From: Tamarix chinensis
Lineage: Eukaryota; Streptophyta; Magnoliopsida; Caryophyllales; Tamaricaceae
Length of the DNA: 64,000 bases
Assembly: GCA_030549775.1 (NCBI GenBank)
Contig: CM060175.1
Location: 78,214,245-78,278,244 of the forward strand
Reading direction: 5' to 3'
Shown here: one piece after another, positions 1 through 10,723 of the stretch
Position numbering within the stretch: the first letter of the stretch is position 1
Layout of the letters: every line of letters starts with the position of its first letter
The notes under the pieces: model-generated
Told to the model about the DNA's origin: nothing
Databases searched by the model: none
The model's input: only the letters and a program-made list of their open reading frames with translations
Program-made: the position numbers and the translations under genes

Positions 1-32
1 ATTTCAAACTCTTATACTTTGTCACATGGATT

Positions 33-239
33 TTAGCTGATGGAACATAGTGTTTTTTTTGCATGAAAAGTTATGTCTAGGATGAGTTCTATTATGTTAT
101 ACCTATCTGTATCATCAAAAGGTATATCAAATCCCCATGACCCATAGTGAACAATCAACCATTTACCATCTTGGCCTACTTTTCCTATAGTGTCATGTAG
201 CCCCACATTAGAACATAATATTACACAACACATGTCCAT
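33..239 (-). pseudogene. Possible Mutator-like transposase N-terminal fragment
   Basis: A 68-codon open stretch contains GKWLIVHYGSWGFDIPF followed by NIIELILDI. This resembles the all-beta N-terminal region that precedes many plant MULE transposases (a GKW segment, then a G-x-DIP segment, then a hydrophobic helix). No transposase core, SWIM zinc finger or terminal inverted repeat is visible, and the stretch starts close to the window edge, so it can only be a remnant. It could also be a chance ORF. The family assignment is by eye and weak. Confidence 0.25.
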
Positions 240-1960
240 GTATAACTAATTATGAAACAAAACTCAAGAAAAACAAAAACCGAGAGTCTAGAAAAGTTTA
301 ACATGCAAAAATTTAATCTTATACATGTGTATAAAGCTCATTAAATTGATTAGTTATATATTATAGCAATATACCAAAAAGTTTTAAACAAGATAGATAG
401 AAATGAGGCACAACAGAGACAAAAAACCCGAGATTTGTGAGTAATAACAATCCCACAAAAGAGAAACAAAATCAAATCCCTTTTTAACCCCATATACATT
501 AGATATTATCATATATTATTCCTTGAAATAATTCATATGAGTTTCAAGTTTTTAAACACTAATGCTTTTAAAATTCAAAATAGTTACCCAGTTTTGAAAC
601 AAAAAGAATGAAGGAACAAATTAAAGAAAATCACTAGTACTTGAATTAAGATACATGCATGTGCTTATTGTTCATCAAATTACCAATCTTCAACCATAAA
701 AGCCTTCAACTTTTCCACTTCAAGAGTTCATATCCAACCTTGCTATAAGAAGTAGTGGAATATGGGACTGCGATTTTATATAAAAAAAATGAAGAATCAA
801 GTCAGGATTTTTGAGAAATTGAAGTTCATAGGGTTGTCGATTATCTTAGGTTGGGAGGATGAAACTAGTGTGAGCTGAACGAGTGTGATTGTATCAATCA
901 TAATCTATAATTGTATTAAAATAGTGAGAGTTAAACTTAGTATTTGATGCAGGAGCATCCCAACCATCACAAAATAAAGATAATCTACTTATTAATTTTT
1001 CCAAAATAAAATACTTTAAAATCCTTTTCATTTGAGTTAATAAGTAACTAGATTACCTAGTAGTCATGCATACACCAAACACTAGCCATAACCCCAAGTA
1101 AATATGTCTCCTTTTTTTTCTACAATATGGCTACACAAATATGCTCATTATGGCTCCATTTTAACTCAACCAAGCCATAAATTTATCTACCTCCATACTC
1201 CACCAATTTTCGGCTGAAAATGACTTACATTGTCAACCCTTTTCTTGTTCAAGAGTTAGGGGAATTGGGAAGGTAATTGTAGGAAGATTAAGACCCTCAA
1301 AGCTAGCTTAAATTAAGTAGAAGAAACCTCCATAGCCTCAGCAATAAAGCAACTAGCTACCACAGAGGTCCTTCTCTTTTCTTATTTCCTTTATTAACTA
1401 AGCTTAGTTAAAGCACGTTGTTAGACTTTACTAACATATAGTATATGTTTTCTAAGCCTTGTCATAGTATGTAATGACAACCATCATGTGATGGATGGCC
1501 AGGTAGTGTAAAAAACTAATAACCACTAGCTGATTGTAATCTTGTAACCTTATTTAGCTTATGTTTGTACCAACTATGGTTGAGGGTGTAACCAATCTAC
1601 CTATTATGGGTTAGATTTTGTTTGCAACTCCTAAAGGTTGACTAAAACTCTTAAATAGAGTAGGAGAGGTAGGAAGGGAGATCAAATTTGAATATTGAAA
1701 ACACTACCTGGCTATCGAACCAAAACTCTTCCTCAAGATCAAAGTATAGTATTGAGAATTATCTAAAATCTTACACCATTTAGGCTAAGAGTCAAAACCT
1801 TAGTTAGTTGATGTAAATACTTGGTTTTAAAGTTCTAAAGATCAAGCAATCCTTTCAAATTTTCTTCCTTTTATCTTCAACCATTTTTTTATATATGTTG
1901 AAAACTTTCCATTTTCAACACCAACACTTAGCATGGTTCCATTTATTTAGCAATATGCAT
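240..1960. other. AT-rich stretch without a recognised gene; probably ends in a decayed 5' LTR
   Basis: No credible coding region is seen on either strand. The final few hundred bases lie immediately before a tRNA-type primer-binding site and end in TATGCA near 1959, so they are probably the 5' LTR of the gypsy remnant that follows. The LTR start could not be fixed: several TG candidates exist around 1420-1590, and no 3' LTR copy was found to compare with. Confidence 0.4.
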
Positions 1961-1965
1961 CAAAT

Positions 1966-1977
1966 TGATATCAGAAC
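1966..1977 (+). other. Primer-binding site (initiator tRNA-Met type), mutated
   Basis: TGATATCAGAAC differs from the standard plant retrotransposon PBS TGGTATCAGAGC at two positions, both G to A. It lies a few bases after a TATGCA end and upstream of gag, which is the expected place. Both changes are those expected from deamination of methylated cytosine on the other strand. Confidence 0.65.
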
Positions 1978-2035
1978 TCAAGGTTGGTAACTTTAAGGTA
2001 TTACTTTGTCTCATCGTAGGTTGTAGTAGCTTTGT

Positions 2036-2979
2036 GTGTGTCGACCAAACATGAAAATGGAAAATCAACCTATTTCAAGGGGGTTGAGTCTTGAAGAAGC
2101 CCATAACCTAAGAAGGGATAGGCCCATCGAAGCATTACAAATGAATATGAGGAGAGTGTTGGGCATGTTAGAGTTATTGGTGCCAAATGATAACATTCCT
2201 AGAGCAAGGAGTCCTCTACCATAAGGAGAGGAAGGGGAAAATAGTGTAGGGTATGAGCCAACCAACTATATCTCATCTTTTAGCTATTCTGCTACTTTAC
2301 TTTGAAGAAGTAGGGTAGTTAGAAGAGAGTCTTTTAATGACATTAACTTGGAGGTTCCGGAGTTTGATGGATCCCATATCTGGAGGAGTTTTTGGAGTGG
2401 AAAATGAGGTTTAACCGAATGTTTGAGGCTAGGACTTTATATGAATAAATATCTCTTAAGGTTGTTGTCCTCAAGTTTAAAGGGCGTGCCTCCTTAAGGT
2501 GGGAGAATTTAATATAGCATCGAGGGAGTAAGGGCAAGTCTAATGTTAGGAGTTGGGTGAAAATAAAGAGGTTGATGAGGGAGAGGTTTTTACCACCTTC
2601 CTATATTCAAGGTCTATACAACAAAATGTATTCTTTAAGACAAGGTCCCTTGAGTTTGGAGGAGTATATTAGAGAGTTTGAGAGGCTCATCATGAGGCTT
2701 AGTTTGGAGGAAGTTGAAGAATACACCATGTCTCGATTCATAGGTGGGTTGAGGGGTGATATTGCTAGGAAAGTGGAGCTCTATAAATATTATACCTTGG
2801 ATGAGTTGTTCCATTTGGCCATCAAGGTGGAGAAGCATAAGAAAGAGAAGAGGAGATTGAAATTTGGGGGGTTGAGACCAAATGCTTACTCACCCAAGAA
2901 AGCCCCAAAGCTGAGCCCTAACCCTAAGACATTTGATTTTAAGGTTAAAGGAAGGCTAGAAGTGGGTGAGACCAGTTGA
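2036..2979 (+). pseudogene. Retrotransposon gag (capsid) remnant
   Basis: Gag forms the virus-like particle of the element. The best-preserved part is 2557-2979: RERFLPPSYIQGLYNKM, a SLRQGPLSLEEY segment, then an IGGLRGDIARKVEL segment and an AIKVEKH segment, all typical of the retrotransposon gag domain. Upstream, around 2340-2550, the preceding gag segment (EVPEFDGS and a GRASLRWEN segment) is readable only across several stops and frame changes. An in-frame TGA at about 2977-2979 separates this from the zinc knuckle. The ATG at 2036 opens only a short N-terminal piece and is not a functional start. Confidence 0.8.
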
Positions 2980-2988
2980 AATAAGGGT

Positions 2989-3681
2989 GTGCGGTGCTTT
3001 AAGTGCCAAGGAATTAGATACTATGAAAGTAAATGTCCAAACAAGAGGGTGATGACCTTGGTAAACCTAGAGGAGGGAGAAATGGAAGGAGGTGATATCG
3101 AAGACCAATTGGCCACGGAAGGAGGGGATGAGATTGAGGAGGTACCACCGGATGTAGGAGAATCATTAATGGTGAGGAAGGTGTTGCAAACAAGGGATTC
3201 CGTGAAAGAGGAGTTCCAAAGAGAGAATATATTTCATACCAAGTGTACCATACTTGGTAAAATATACTCCCTCATTGTTGACGGAGGTAGTTGTGCAAAT
3301 GTGGCTTCCATCACATTGGTGGAGAAGCTTAACTTGCCAACCACGACACATGTTAAGCTTTATAAGCTTCAATGGATTAATAATGGCTCAATGGTTGAAG
3401 TCACTAAGCAAATGGTTGTGCCATTTTCCATAGGGAAGATTTATCAAGATAGAGTTGTTTGTGAGATCATTCCCATGCATGCTTGTCATTTGTTATTAGG
3501 TAGACTCTGGCAAGTTGATAGGAGTGTTAATCATGATGGTAGGAAAAATACATATAGCTTGATCTATGCTAGCAAAAATATTGTACTTGTTAGGGAGGAT
3601 ACCAAATGTAAGAATTATTTGGGAAGGGTTGGAAAGGACCATAGGAAAAGGAAATGTCTTGTACTTGTTGTTAATACTTGA
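2989..3681 (+). pseudogene. Gag zinc knuckle and aspartic protease remnant
   Basis: The reading frame opens with a zinc-knuckle segment at about residues 3-16 that follows the CCHC spacing, but tyrosine sits where the histidine should be (C-x2-C-x4-Y-x4-C), so zinc binding would be impaired. After an acidic linker, IVDGGSCANVAS (near residue 100) is the protease active-site region in the DGGS variant usual for this gypsy group. It is followed by a VEKLNLPT segment, a FSIGK segment and the HLLLGRLWQVDR flap and helix region. The protease would mature the Gag-Pol polyprotein. The frame runs past the true junction and is out of phase with the RT that follows, so there is a frameshift near 3570-3600. 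Confidence 0.82.
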
Positions 3682-4126
3682 ACCTAATGAGAAGGCACAT
3701 GCACTCGACCTTCGGATCAAGCTCCTACTAGGAGAGTTTGGGGATGTTTTTCCAAATGTTTTACCTAGTGAATTGCCTCCCAAAAGGGGCATCGAGCACC
3801 AAATCAATTTTGTTCCTAGTGCTACACTCACAAACAAACTGGCTTATAGGTGCAATCCTAAAGAAGCCAAGAACTTGCAAATACAAGTTGAAGAGTTTTT
3901 GCAAAAGGGTTTCATAAGAGAATCCCTTAGCCCTTATGTAGTTATGGCCCTCTTGGTACCCAAAAAGGATGGAACAATACGAATGTGTGTGGATAGTAGG
4001 GCTATTAACAACATTACTATCAAGTCTAAGTATCCCACACCTAGACATGATGACATGTTAGATTACTTGTATGGGGTAAATGTATTTTCCAAGATCGACT
4101 TGAGGAGTGGATACTACCAAATCTAG
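3566..4126 (+). pseudogene. Gypsy reverse transcriptase, N-terminal half
   Basis: [14 protein letters not shown] starts the RT connection. It is followed by [27 protein letters not shown] (RT motif 1-2 region) and [13 protein letters not shown], which holds the first catalytic aspartate of RT. The frame ends in a stop directly after YYQI, and the palm with the second catalytic site (the YxDD box) is absent: the next recognisable sequence is the connection just before RNase H. The RT has therefore lost its core through an internal deletion at about 4125-4150. It overlaps the previous frame by about 115 bases because of a frameshift rather than as a designed overlap. Confidence 0.88.
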
Positions 4127-4139
4127 TTGTGCCATGTTC

Positions 4140-4600
4140 ATAAAAGGAATTAGCACACTTCTAGCACTCCTTAGAATGCCTCAAAAAGGGTATTTTTCAA
4201 TGGACCAAATCCACACAATAAGCATTTGAGCTAATCAAAAGCAGGTTGAGTGAGGCACTCATTTTATGGCTACCCAACTTTAATAAGGTGTTCGAGGTCG
4301 AGTGTGACACAAGTGGAGTGGACATTGGTGCTATCTTATTACATGAAGGAAGGCCCGTGACTTTCTTTAGTAGAAAACTTAATGGTTCGAGATTCAACTA
4401 CAACACTTATAATAAATAATTTTATACTATTGTTAGAGCTTTAAATATTTGATTATTACAGTTTGTATTGCATACCAATCATGAGCCCTTAAAATACATA
4501 AATAGCCAGCATAAACTTAACTCTAGACATAATAGATGAATAGAATTTTTACAGTCTTTTTTATTTGTATCTATGTACAAGAGTGACAAAATAAATTTAT
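4140..4600 (+). pseudogene. Gypsy RNase H domain remnant
   Basis: FIKGISTLLALL and a PQKGYFQWT segment (RT-RNase H tether) lead into [15 protein letters not shown], then [28 protein letters not shown] and LHTNHEPLKYINSQ, which are the RNase H core segments. The DTSG aspartate is kept. The conserved glutamate in the segment around 4415 is replaced by a stop codon, and another stop follows at about 4450. The domain would degrade RNA in the RNA-DNA hybrid. Integrase is not recognisable after about 4620. Confidence 0.82.
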
Positions 4601-4860
4601 AACATATGCACTCTCTAAGAGGTATTATATGCTATCATTACTAGAAGTCGTAATCCTAAGTTTTGGGTGTCTAAAGGAGTTATACAAGCAAATTGAAGAC
4701 TTTACTAACTACATGAAACAACAATACAAGCCTGGAGAAACATACATAGTATAAGAATAATTTTTTTTCAAGGACAACAAGGTATGCATACTATGAAGAA
4801 AAAAATGTGAATAATTTAACTGTTAGTGTAAGCATGCCATTGCCCGCAATTTTGTAGCCT

Positions 4861-5249
4861 TTCATACATTCAAAAGAGTATCCCCTCCCGATGGGGTGGG
4901 CGCTAACCACATGCCATCACAGAAATTGGCAGAAAAAAGCAAGAACCAAAACCAGGCAAGAATGCATGTGAAATTCAAAAACCAGAATGAGGTCTCCTCA
5001 ACCTCAGGCCAACAACAATTCTCGAACCCAACAAAATGTACACAATATCCATAAAGATCATTATTAAACATACACTACATCCAAACCAAAAACAGACACA
5101 ATCTTTAACTTACCCCCCCAACCGCCCCCACCTCACCCTAAACCTCAACCCTCATGAGTCATGTCACACAGACCTAACCTCTCAAATCCCAACGACAAAT
5201 TAACAACACGTTAACATTCCATTTTCTCGTGTCAATTCTTCTTCCAATA
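4861..5249. other. Region between gypsy remnant and HMGA stop codon, including HMGA 3' UTR
   Basis: No coding signal on the plus strand. Read on the minus strand it directly follows the HMGA stop codon and has the mixed composition of a 3' UTR. The poly(A) site could not be fixed: there is no perfect AATAAA, and an AATAAT near 5060 is the best candidate. The gypsy remnant therefore ends within the first few hundred bases downstream of a host gene. Confidence 0.4.
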
Positions 5250-6188
5250 TCATTCACTTGAACCGACATCATGTCCAGCATCAGCTGCCGTTTGAAGCTT
5301 GACATTAGGCGGTCTTCCACTAGGCCTTGCAGTTCCAGTAGTAACACCACCGACCACGTCATCAACCTTAGGCAGCTTACGAGGCCTACCACGTCCCCTC
5401 CCACTCTTCTCCTTCACACCACCACCACCGTCATTGTCAACATCAGCAAGAGGAACAGCAACAGCATCATAAACATCAGAAATATCCTTTCCAGGTCGAC
5501 CGCTAGATTTAACAGCACCACCAAAAACAGGACAAGGTGTAGAAGAAGCTGGTGATGTGATCCCATTACTAGTGGTAGAAGAAGAAGACTTGGGAGGACG
5601 ACCTCTACCACGACGAATGAAATTTGGATTCGGCTTCATGTAATTGTTCTTCCAGAAAATAAGCTCACCGTTATCTTTCATCTTGTTAAGGTGATGACGA
5701 AGGAGAATTGAATGACTTGGTGGAAGCAGATTTCTGTACTTTGATTCTATGAATTTTGAGATTGATGTCTTGTTTGATCCCATTTTCTCGTTTAATGCAT
5801 CCAATGCTGCATATATCATCTGTTCCAAACCATTTATACATGTAACATTACACACGCCCATGTTTTTTTTCTTTCTAGAAAATGATATTTTCCATTTCAG
5901 CACTAAGCAATATTCTGAACGGTTGAAATAAAAATTAAATAATAGTAGTAACAATTCACCTTAATTTTTTTTCCTTGGCTAAGAAAAAGTGACAAAAAAT
6001 CAACTAAATCAACAGCGATTCAATTTTTCTATGCGAGATCTATGATCACAACTGAAAACCAAAAATATTAAGATCTTATGCCAATTCGAGCTAAAATCAA
6101 GGGGCGAAATCGCAAAAGAGAGATAATACGCATTTACCTCGGGGTAAAGAGGCAGAGACGCAGGCATATTCATCCCCTCAGTAGCCAT
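5250..6188 (-). CDS. HMGA-type chromatin protein: linker-histone H15 domain plus four AT-hooks (two exons)
   Basis: Encodes a nuclear architectural DNA-binding protein of the plant HMGA (HMG-I/Y) family, which binds the minor groove of AT-rich DNA. Exon 1 is 6138-6188 (17 codons, MATEGMNMPASLPLYPE). Exon 2 is 5250-5819 (189 codons plus TGA). The product is 206 residues. Residues about 12-80 form the H15 globular domain (ALDALNEKMGSNKTSISKFI, then SILLRHHLNKMKDNGELI). AT-hooks lie at about 86-94 (RRGRGRPPK), 122-128 (SSGRPGK), 156-165 (SGRGRGRPRK) and 182-189 (RPSGRPPN). The splice is supported because exon 1 ends LYPE and exon 2 opens MIYAALDALNE, the usual continuous family sequence, with GT and AG at the junctions. 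A longer exon 2 frame starting at 5954 is intron read-through. There are no stops or frameshifts. It is the only intact gene in the window and is convergent with the gypsy remnant. Confidence 0.93.
5820..6137 (-). other. Intron of the HMGA gene
   Basis: A 318-bp intron on the minus strand. The donor is GAG|GTAAAT (GT at 6137-6136) and the acceptor is GGAACAG|ATG (AG at 5821-5820). It is phase 0 and interrupts the start of the H15 domain. It is AT-rich with T-rich runs, as usual for plant introns. Confidence 0.9.
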
Positions 6189-6660
6189 TTTCAGCGCTCT
6201 ATAATTACAGCTACGGTTCAATTACTGAATACTTTCTCCCCCCGAAAGAGTGGGACAGAAAGAGAAAGAGCACGGACAAGACACAAGAAGAAGAATAATA
6301 GAAGAAAGAAGACTTAATTTACGACAAACAGACCCCACCAGAATTCAAGGAATCAGCAAGTACAGTATAGCTACTAGGATCACTGAGACAGTGAGTGGGC
6401 GAGCGAGCGAGGGCGAAGAAAGGTCTTGAAATCAGGTAACGATTGAATAGACATGAGAAATGATAGAGAGAGAGAGGAGAGAGAGAGAGAGAGCTTTTAT
6501 CGAGTGAACAGAATGGAAAGACAAAAGAGGACCAGGGATTTTATTGAGAGAATAACGGAAGTGTCTCGCTCTTACAATTAACAATCAATTTATCGACGGC
6601 TATAAAACATAGACTTATGGCATATCGGATGGTGCCGATTGCTTGTTGAGTTTGTCTATT
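6189..6660 (-). promoter_or_regulatory. HMGA 5' leader and presumed promoter
   Basis: Sequence upstream of the ATG at 6188 on the minus strand. It holds a CT-rich tract (a GA repeat on the plus strand, about 6465-6493), a common feature of plant leaders and Y-patch core promoters. CGATAAAAGC lies directly upstream of that tract (about 6494-6503) and is the best TATA-like candidate. The transcription start and any 5' UTR intron cannot be set from sequence alone. Confidence 0.35.
6465..6493. repeat. (GA)n microsatellite in HMGA leader
   Basis: Nearly pure GA dinucleotides broken by one GG. On the gene strand this is a CT tract about 275 bases upstream of the start codon. Confidence 0.9.
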
Positions 6661-6899
6661 GGATCACTAACGTGGCTTTGTTTTTTTTTTTTTTGGTTTT
6701 TTTAGGGTTGTTTTGGGGAGAGTAGGAGGGGTATTTTTTTATTTCTTTAATAAAATATTCTTGTAAATAATATAAATATTTTATTAAAATTTTTATTTTA
6801 ATCTAAATTAAAATTTAAAATGAATATTCATTTGCAAAAGTTTTCTTTTATCTTAAATTAAAATTATTATATAATATTTCTTTAATTATTACAAGACTA
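6661..6899. other. AT-rich spacer, nothing recognised
   Basis: Contains a long T run near 6680 followed by low-complexity A/T sequence. There is no coding signal and no clear repeat boundary. Confidence 0.4.
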
Positions 6900-6901
6900 A
6901 G

Positions 6902-7465
6902 GTCATATTTGGCAATCAACAAATGGAGAATAGTGTATAGTAGATTATATTAGCGGTTAGCTGATAACTAATTTCAATAGTTGATTTAACTAGTTGATAT
7001 CACTAGTAGTTTATGTAAAATTGTTTGGTAAAATTAGCTAATAGCTATCAATTATTAGCTGTTTGAATGTATAAAATAACATATGAGGACATTTATTTAT
7101 TTAATTAATTATATAATATTTTTACTTAATAATATAAGTACCTTATACATGAAATTTACTAGATATAAATATATAATTTTTTATAATTTACTATCAGAAG
7201 ACGATAGTGAAGGAGATGTGGGTGTTGGTAGAATATTTACTATTATAAAATGATGATATATTAGTAAATTTTAATTAAACTTCTAAATGGTCCATAGAAT
7301 ATACTAGTACAATTAGCATTTTCTCACTCCTCTTAAACCTCTATTGTTTTTTTTTTCAATTTGCTAATTTCAACTACAGTTTACCAAACACTATAATTAT
7401 AAAAACTCTAATTTTGATTCAAAGATGCTATCTATTTTAGAATATGTTAATTACCAAACACAGCC
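6902..7465. mobile_element. MITE-like element with hAT-type terminal inverted repeats
   Basis: The left end AGGTCATATTTGGCAAT and the right end, read on the other strand as AGGCTGTGTTTGGTAAT, match at 12 of 17 positions, and all differences are transitions. TGTTTGG ends with subterminal AGCTGATAAC / TAGCTAATAGCTATC / TTAGCTG motifs are usual for plant hAT-type MITEs. The element is about 560 bp, AT-rich and non-coding. No 8-bp target-site duplication could be found, so the ends may be off by a few bases or the element may be old. Confidence 0.5.
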
Positions 7466-7893
7466 TAAATTTACTTTATCTCTTTACTTTGTTTAATCGT
7501 GCACCAATACTTAACTTACCTCATTAATGGAGCTCTTCTTCATATTTATTCTCCCTCCATCCATGTGCCACCATCTCCAACTTGATCCACCATTGTTATA
7601 GCTCCAAGCCCTTCTAAGCTCCTAGATTTGGTTGTTTTTTCTCCTACTCTCTTTTCCCTTGGGTTTAGATATTGATTTATAATCTTTTTTTTTCATGATT
7701 TCTAGTTTATCAAGGAGGTGGTTGAAGGGTCTTAAACTTGTTGTTCTTTCTTTTTCTTTCATTCGTAGCATAAGTACAAGTAAGAATTTCTTATTTGCTC
7801 TGAGCATGTTTTGTATGTTATCATGTGTGTTGAGTTTCATATGGTTATCCATTATCTTTTATGAGTAAATATATGAGAATAATTGCATCTTGA
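7466..7893. other. Pyrimidine-rich stretch left of solo LTR S1, probably part of S5
   Basis: The plus strand is C/T-rich (about 7520-7640), like the 3' third of the reverse-oriented S-family LTRs. It is therefore likely to be the left portion of reverse LTR S5, now separated from the rest by S1. The left end of S5 was not found. Confidence 0.35.
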
Positions 7894-8519
7894 TGTTACA
7901 CCTCGATTTTATTACTAAAAAAATTTATTTTTACAGCGAAAGTAAATATGTAAAATATTGGGGGTTACTGCCATAATTGACATGAGTTTGACTTATTCAA
8001 CTATCCTTACATCAATCACAAGGCTAAAACAATTGAAGTAACACAAGGGAATTAGAAATGAAAGAAACATTTATAACATAATAATGAGTTTGGAGTTTAA
8101 CTTTGAGTTACAATACACAAAATACAAAAGACGAGGATACCATGGATCAAGAGTCCAAAAAGGTATCCGGTTAAATGCTTCTACCAGATAATATTACTCT
8201 TCACCCAACCCCTAGTACATATGACATCACTCATCCTCACATAAGGCATCATAGGCAACATAATCCTCTAGCGAATCTTTTGATACCCGCACATAAGAAT
8301 CAAGGTCTCCTGCTCGTGGAAACGAGCAACACTTATAAAACCGGTGATTAGTACGCTACGTGCTAAGTAAGGAAATAATACTATCAAACAGGGATATAAT
8401 TAGTAGATGCTTTCAAATCAGATAATAAGTGAATAAACAAATAAATGAAGCATCTCATAGGATAGAAAATGATCTATATCTTTTTGTTAAGCATAATCCA
8501 GTTCCATTCTTTTATATAC

Positions 8520-8990
8520 GTTGAGTGTAGGGACCTTACTATTATTAAATCGGTGGAATGATATGAAATACCTTCTTAGGGACAACACACTTGAGTCACT
8601 ATTATCATCTGGTGGAATGGATATGAAAACATCACCTTCTCGGGGCAAAACTCTCCCGAGCCACTACTCTCCCCAACGGAATGAGACATATATATAAAAA
8701 CAACACCTTGGTCCTAACTCACATACTATTCCACTTTAAATTATTATTATCTTTTCCATATATTATACCGATACATTTTTATTTCACAATGAGTAGGCCC
8801 CCCACTATTTGTAATTCGATGGAACAGACTGAAGTACCTTCTTAGAGCAAAACGCCTTTGAGCCACTCTTTTTTCTAGTGGAATGGAGATTAAAAATATC
8901 ACATTCTCAGAGCAAAATGTTCCCAAGCCACTATTCTCCTCAGTGGAACGGGAATGCATATATAGATATAAAAATAGATCACCTTGGTCC
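8520..8990 (+). repeat. S-family tandem repeat in S1
   Basis: Repeated segments combine an ACTATT core with a GGTGGAATG or GTGGAACG core, separated by CTTCTTAGGG-like and CCCGAGCC-like links. They form two larger units, each closing with a conserved CAC...TTTTAAAT segment (about 8733 and 9008). The arrangement is the same as in S4 but more diverged, with many CG changed to TG or CA. Confidence 0.7.
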
Positions 8991-10666
8991 TATTCACGCG
9001 CTCTTTCATTTTAAATGATTAATATCTTATTCAAGATTAATTCTCAAGCATCAAACACAATAAAGCAGATACATACATATCATAGGTTAAGTTCTCACAT
9101 CCTTTGAAACCCTAATTACGCACCCTTTGGCATTCGTTCTCCTATACTAATTATTCCTCCACACATTATATTATCTTATCCTTGAATCTCATCATTATTA
9201 TCACACCCATAATGTATGATCTAGTTCCTATGTCATACATATGCATCAATAATCTTATTTCAAGGTATTACTCACATAATCTCTAAAAACCCTAATTCCA
9301 CATATTTGTCATAACACCTCCCATAAAATTCACATAATTATCAATTCCAATAGATAACCTCATAAGGCCAATAATTAACAATGTATTCAAAATCCGAATA
9401 ACCTTTAGATTTTAAACATGGAATAATGATATTATCATTATAAGATATTTTGCCCCAAATTATCTATTAATTCATTTAAAGACCCCCAAACAACAATAAT
9501 ACTTCCAAACATTCCTTATGATATTATTATCATATTTTAATCATCCTAACACATAAAATACTAAAATTTTCTTATTACCCTATAATGATCAAATTACCCT
9601 TAAGCACAAACAATAAACTTCCACACACGTTATTTTTAAATCAACCAATTATCATCATACTTGATAAAAATACTTATTTCCACCTATCAAAGCTCATTTA
9701 ACCCACATTTTATGCCATAGGATAAATTCCCACAAATATGACATTATTACAACAAAATCATAATGGTACCTCTTACCTATTATCACTTCCTTTCAACATA
9801 ATATTCATATCATCACAAAATATCATAATCAACACATATTACATCATATATCAACAATATCATGAAAACACACATAACCATACATGCAAATATCACAAAA
9901 ATCCTAAACATTGAATAGTATCCTTACCAATTGGGATGCTAGGCTCTAATCATGCAAATCCTAGACTTTTTCCTTCGAAGCTACTGTAACACCACCTATG
10001 AAAAATAACAAAATTCATAGTTAGGCCCAAAGAGTTTAGCTAAAGGAGAAATTAAGGTAAGGAGGGTAAAAATAAAAATAACTGTAGTCAAATGGGAGCT
10101 GGAGTTGTGTGGATGTATAGAGGAATGTGTGGTGGATCTATAATAAAAATTTGGTGGTGTTTGGATAAAGTTTGGGGCTGAAAATAGGGTTGCATGACCA
10201 ATAATGGAAAGTTGTACGGCTGTGTTGTGGGTGGTGTAGCCCTAATAAAGAGAAAGGATTGCACATGACCAGGAGGTGCAAAGTGGCACAATTGTGCTCA
10301 GTCACTGGGCAAACAAGTTGCAAGTTGAACAAATGTGCACGAGCGTGCATTTGAGCCGTGCGCAGGAGTGCGAAGGTGCACGGGTAAGTAGTGCTAGGTT
10401 GTACAGGCATGAGATAGGAAATTTTAGTGCTACATGGCCATGTGCTTTGTAAAAATGCGACTAATGAGAGAAAGAATAAGGAAAAAGAGGTGGTGGTCAG
10501 AGGCAATGGCCAGTGACGGTGCTGGGGAAGGTTGGGGTGACCTTAGTGGTCGGTCTACTGGCTAAAGGGTTACGAGTGGTGGTTGTGGTGGTGAACGGTG
10601 GAGGAGATGGTGGTTTGGTCATTAAAAACAGCGCACGGCCACACAGGAAGAAGAAAAGAAGGAGGG

Positions 10667-10723
10667 AAGAAGAAGAAGAAGAAGAAGAAGAAGAAGAAGA
10701 AGAAGAAGAAGAAGAAGAAGAAA
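10667..10723. repeat. (GAA)n microsatellite in S1
   Basis: About 19 uninterrupted GAA/AAG units in the purine-rich 3' third of S1. The glutamate-rich ORF across it is an artefact of the repeat. Confidence 0.95.

Larger units (their letters stand above)
1960..4830 (+). mobile_element. Decayed Ty3/gypsy chromovirus-like retrotransposon
   Basis: Primer-binding site, gag, CCHC zinc knuckle, protease, reverse transcriptase and RNase H occur in the canonical gypsy order on the plus strand. The gag segment (RERFLPPSY, then SLRQGPLSLEEYIREFE) and the PR motif DGGSCANVAS are of the kind seen in plant chromoviruses (CRM/Reina/Galadriel side). The element is dead: it has several stops, a frameshift between PR and RT, and a deletion from the middle of RT to the RNase H border. 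No integrase core or chromodomain is recognisable after about 4700, and no 3' LTR is visible before the host gene begins. The listed boundaries are approximate. Confidence 0.85.

Noticed and set aside
5271..5611. ORFs overlapping HMGA in other frames on both strands
   Set aside because: Shadows of the real exon 2. They have no domains, and their Ser/Thr/Leu bias mirrors the AT-hook linker codons.
5820..5954. ATG at 5954 as the start of the HMGA protein
   Set aside because: The added 45 residues are intron sequence. The family's usual N-terminus (MATEG...LYPE) is found 318 bases upstream with proper GT-AG splice sites.
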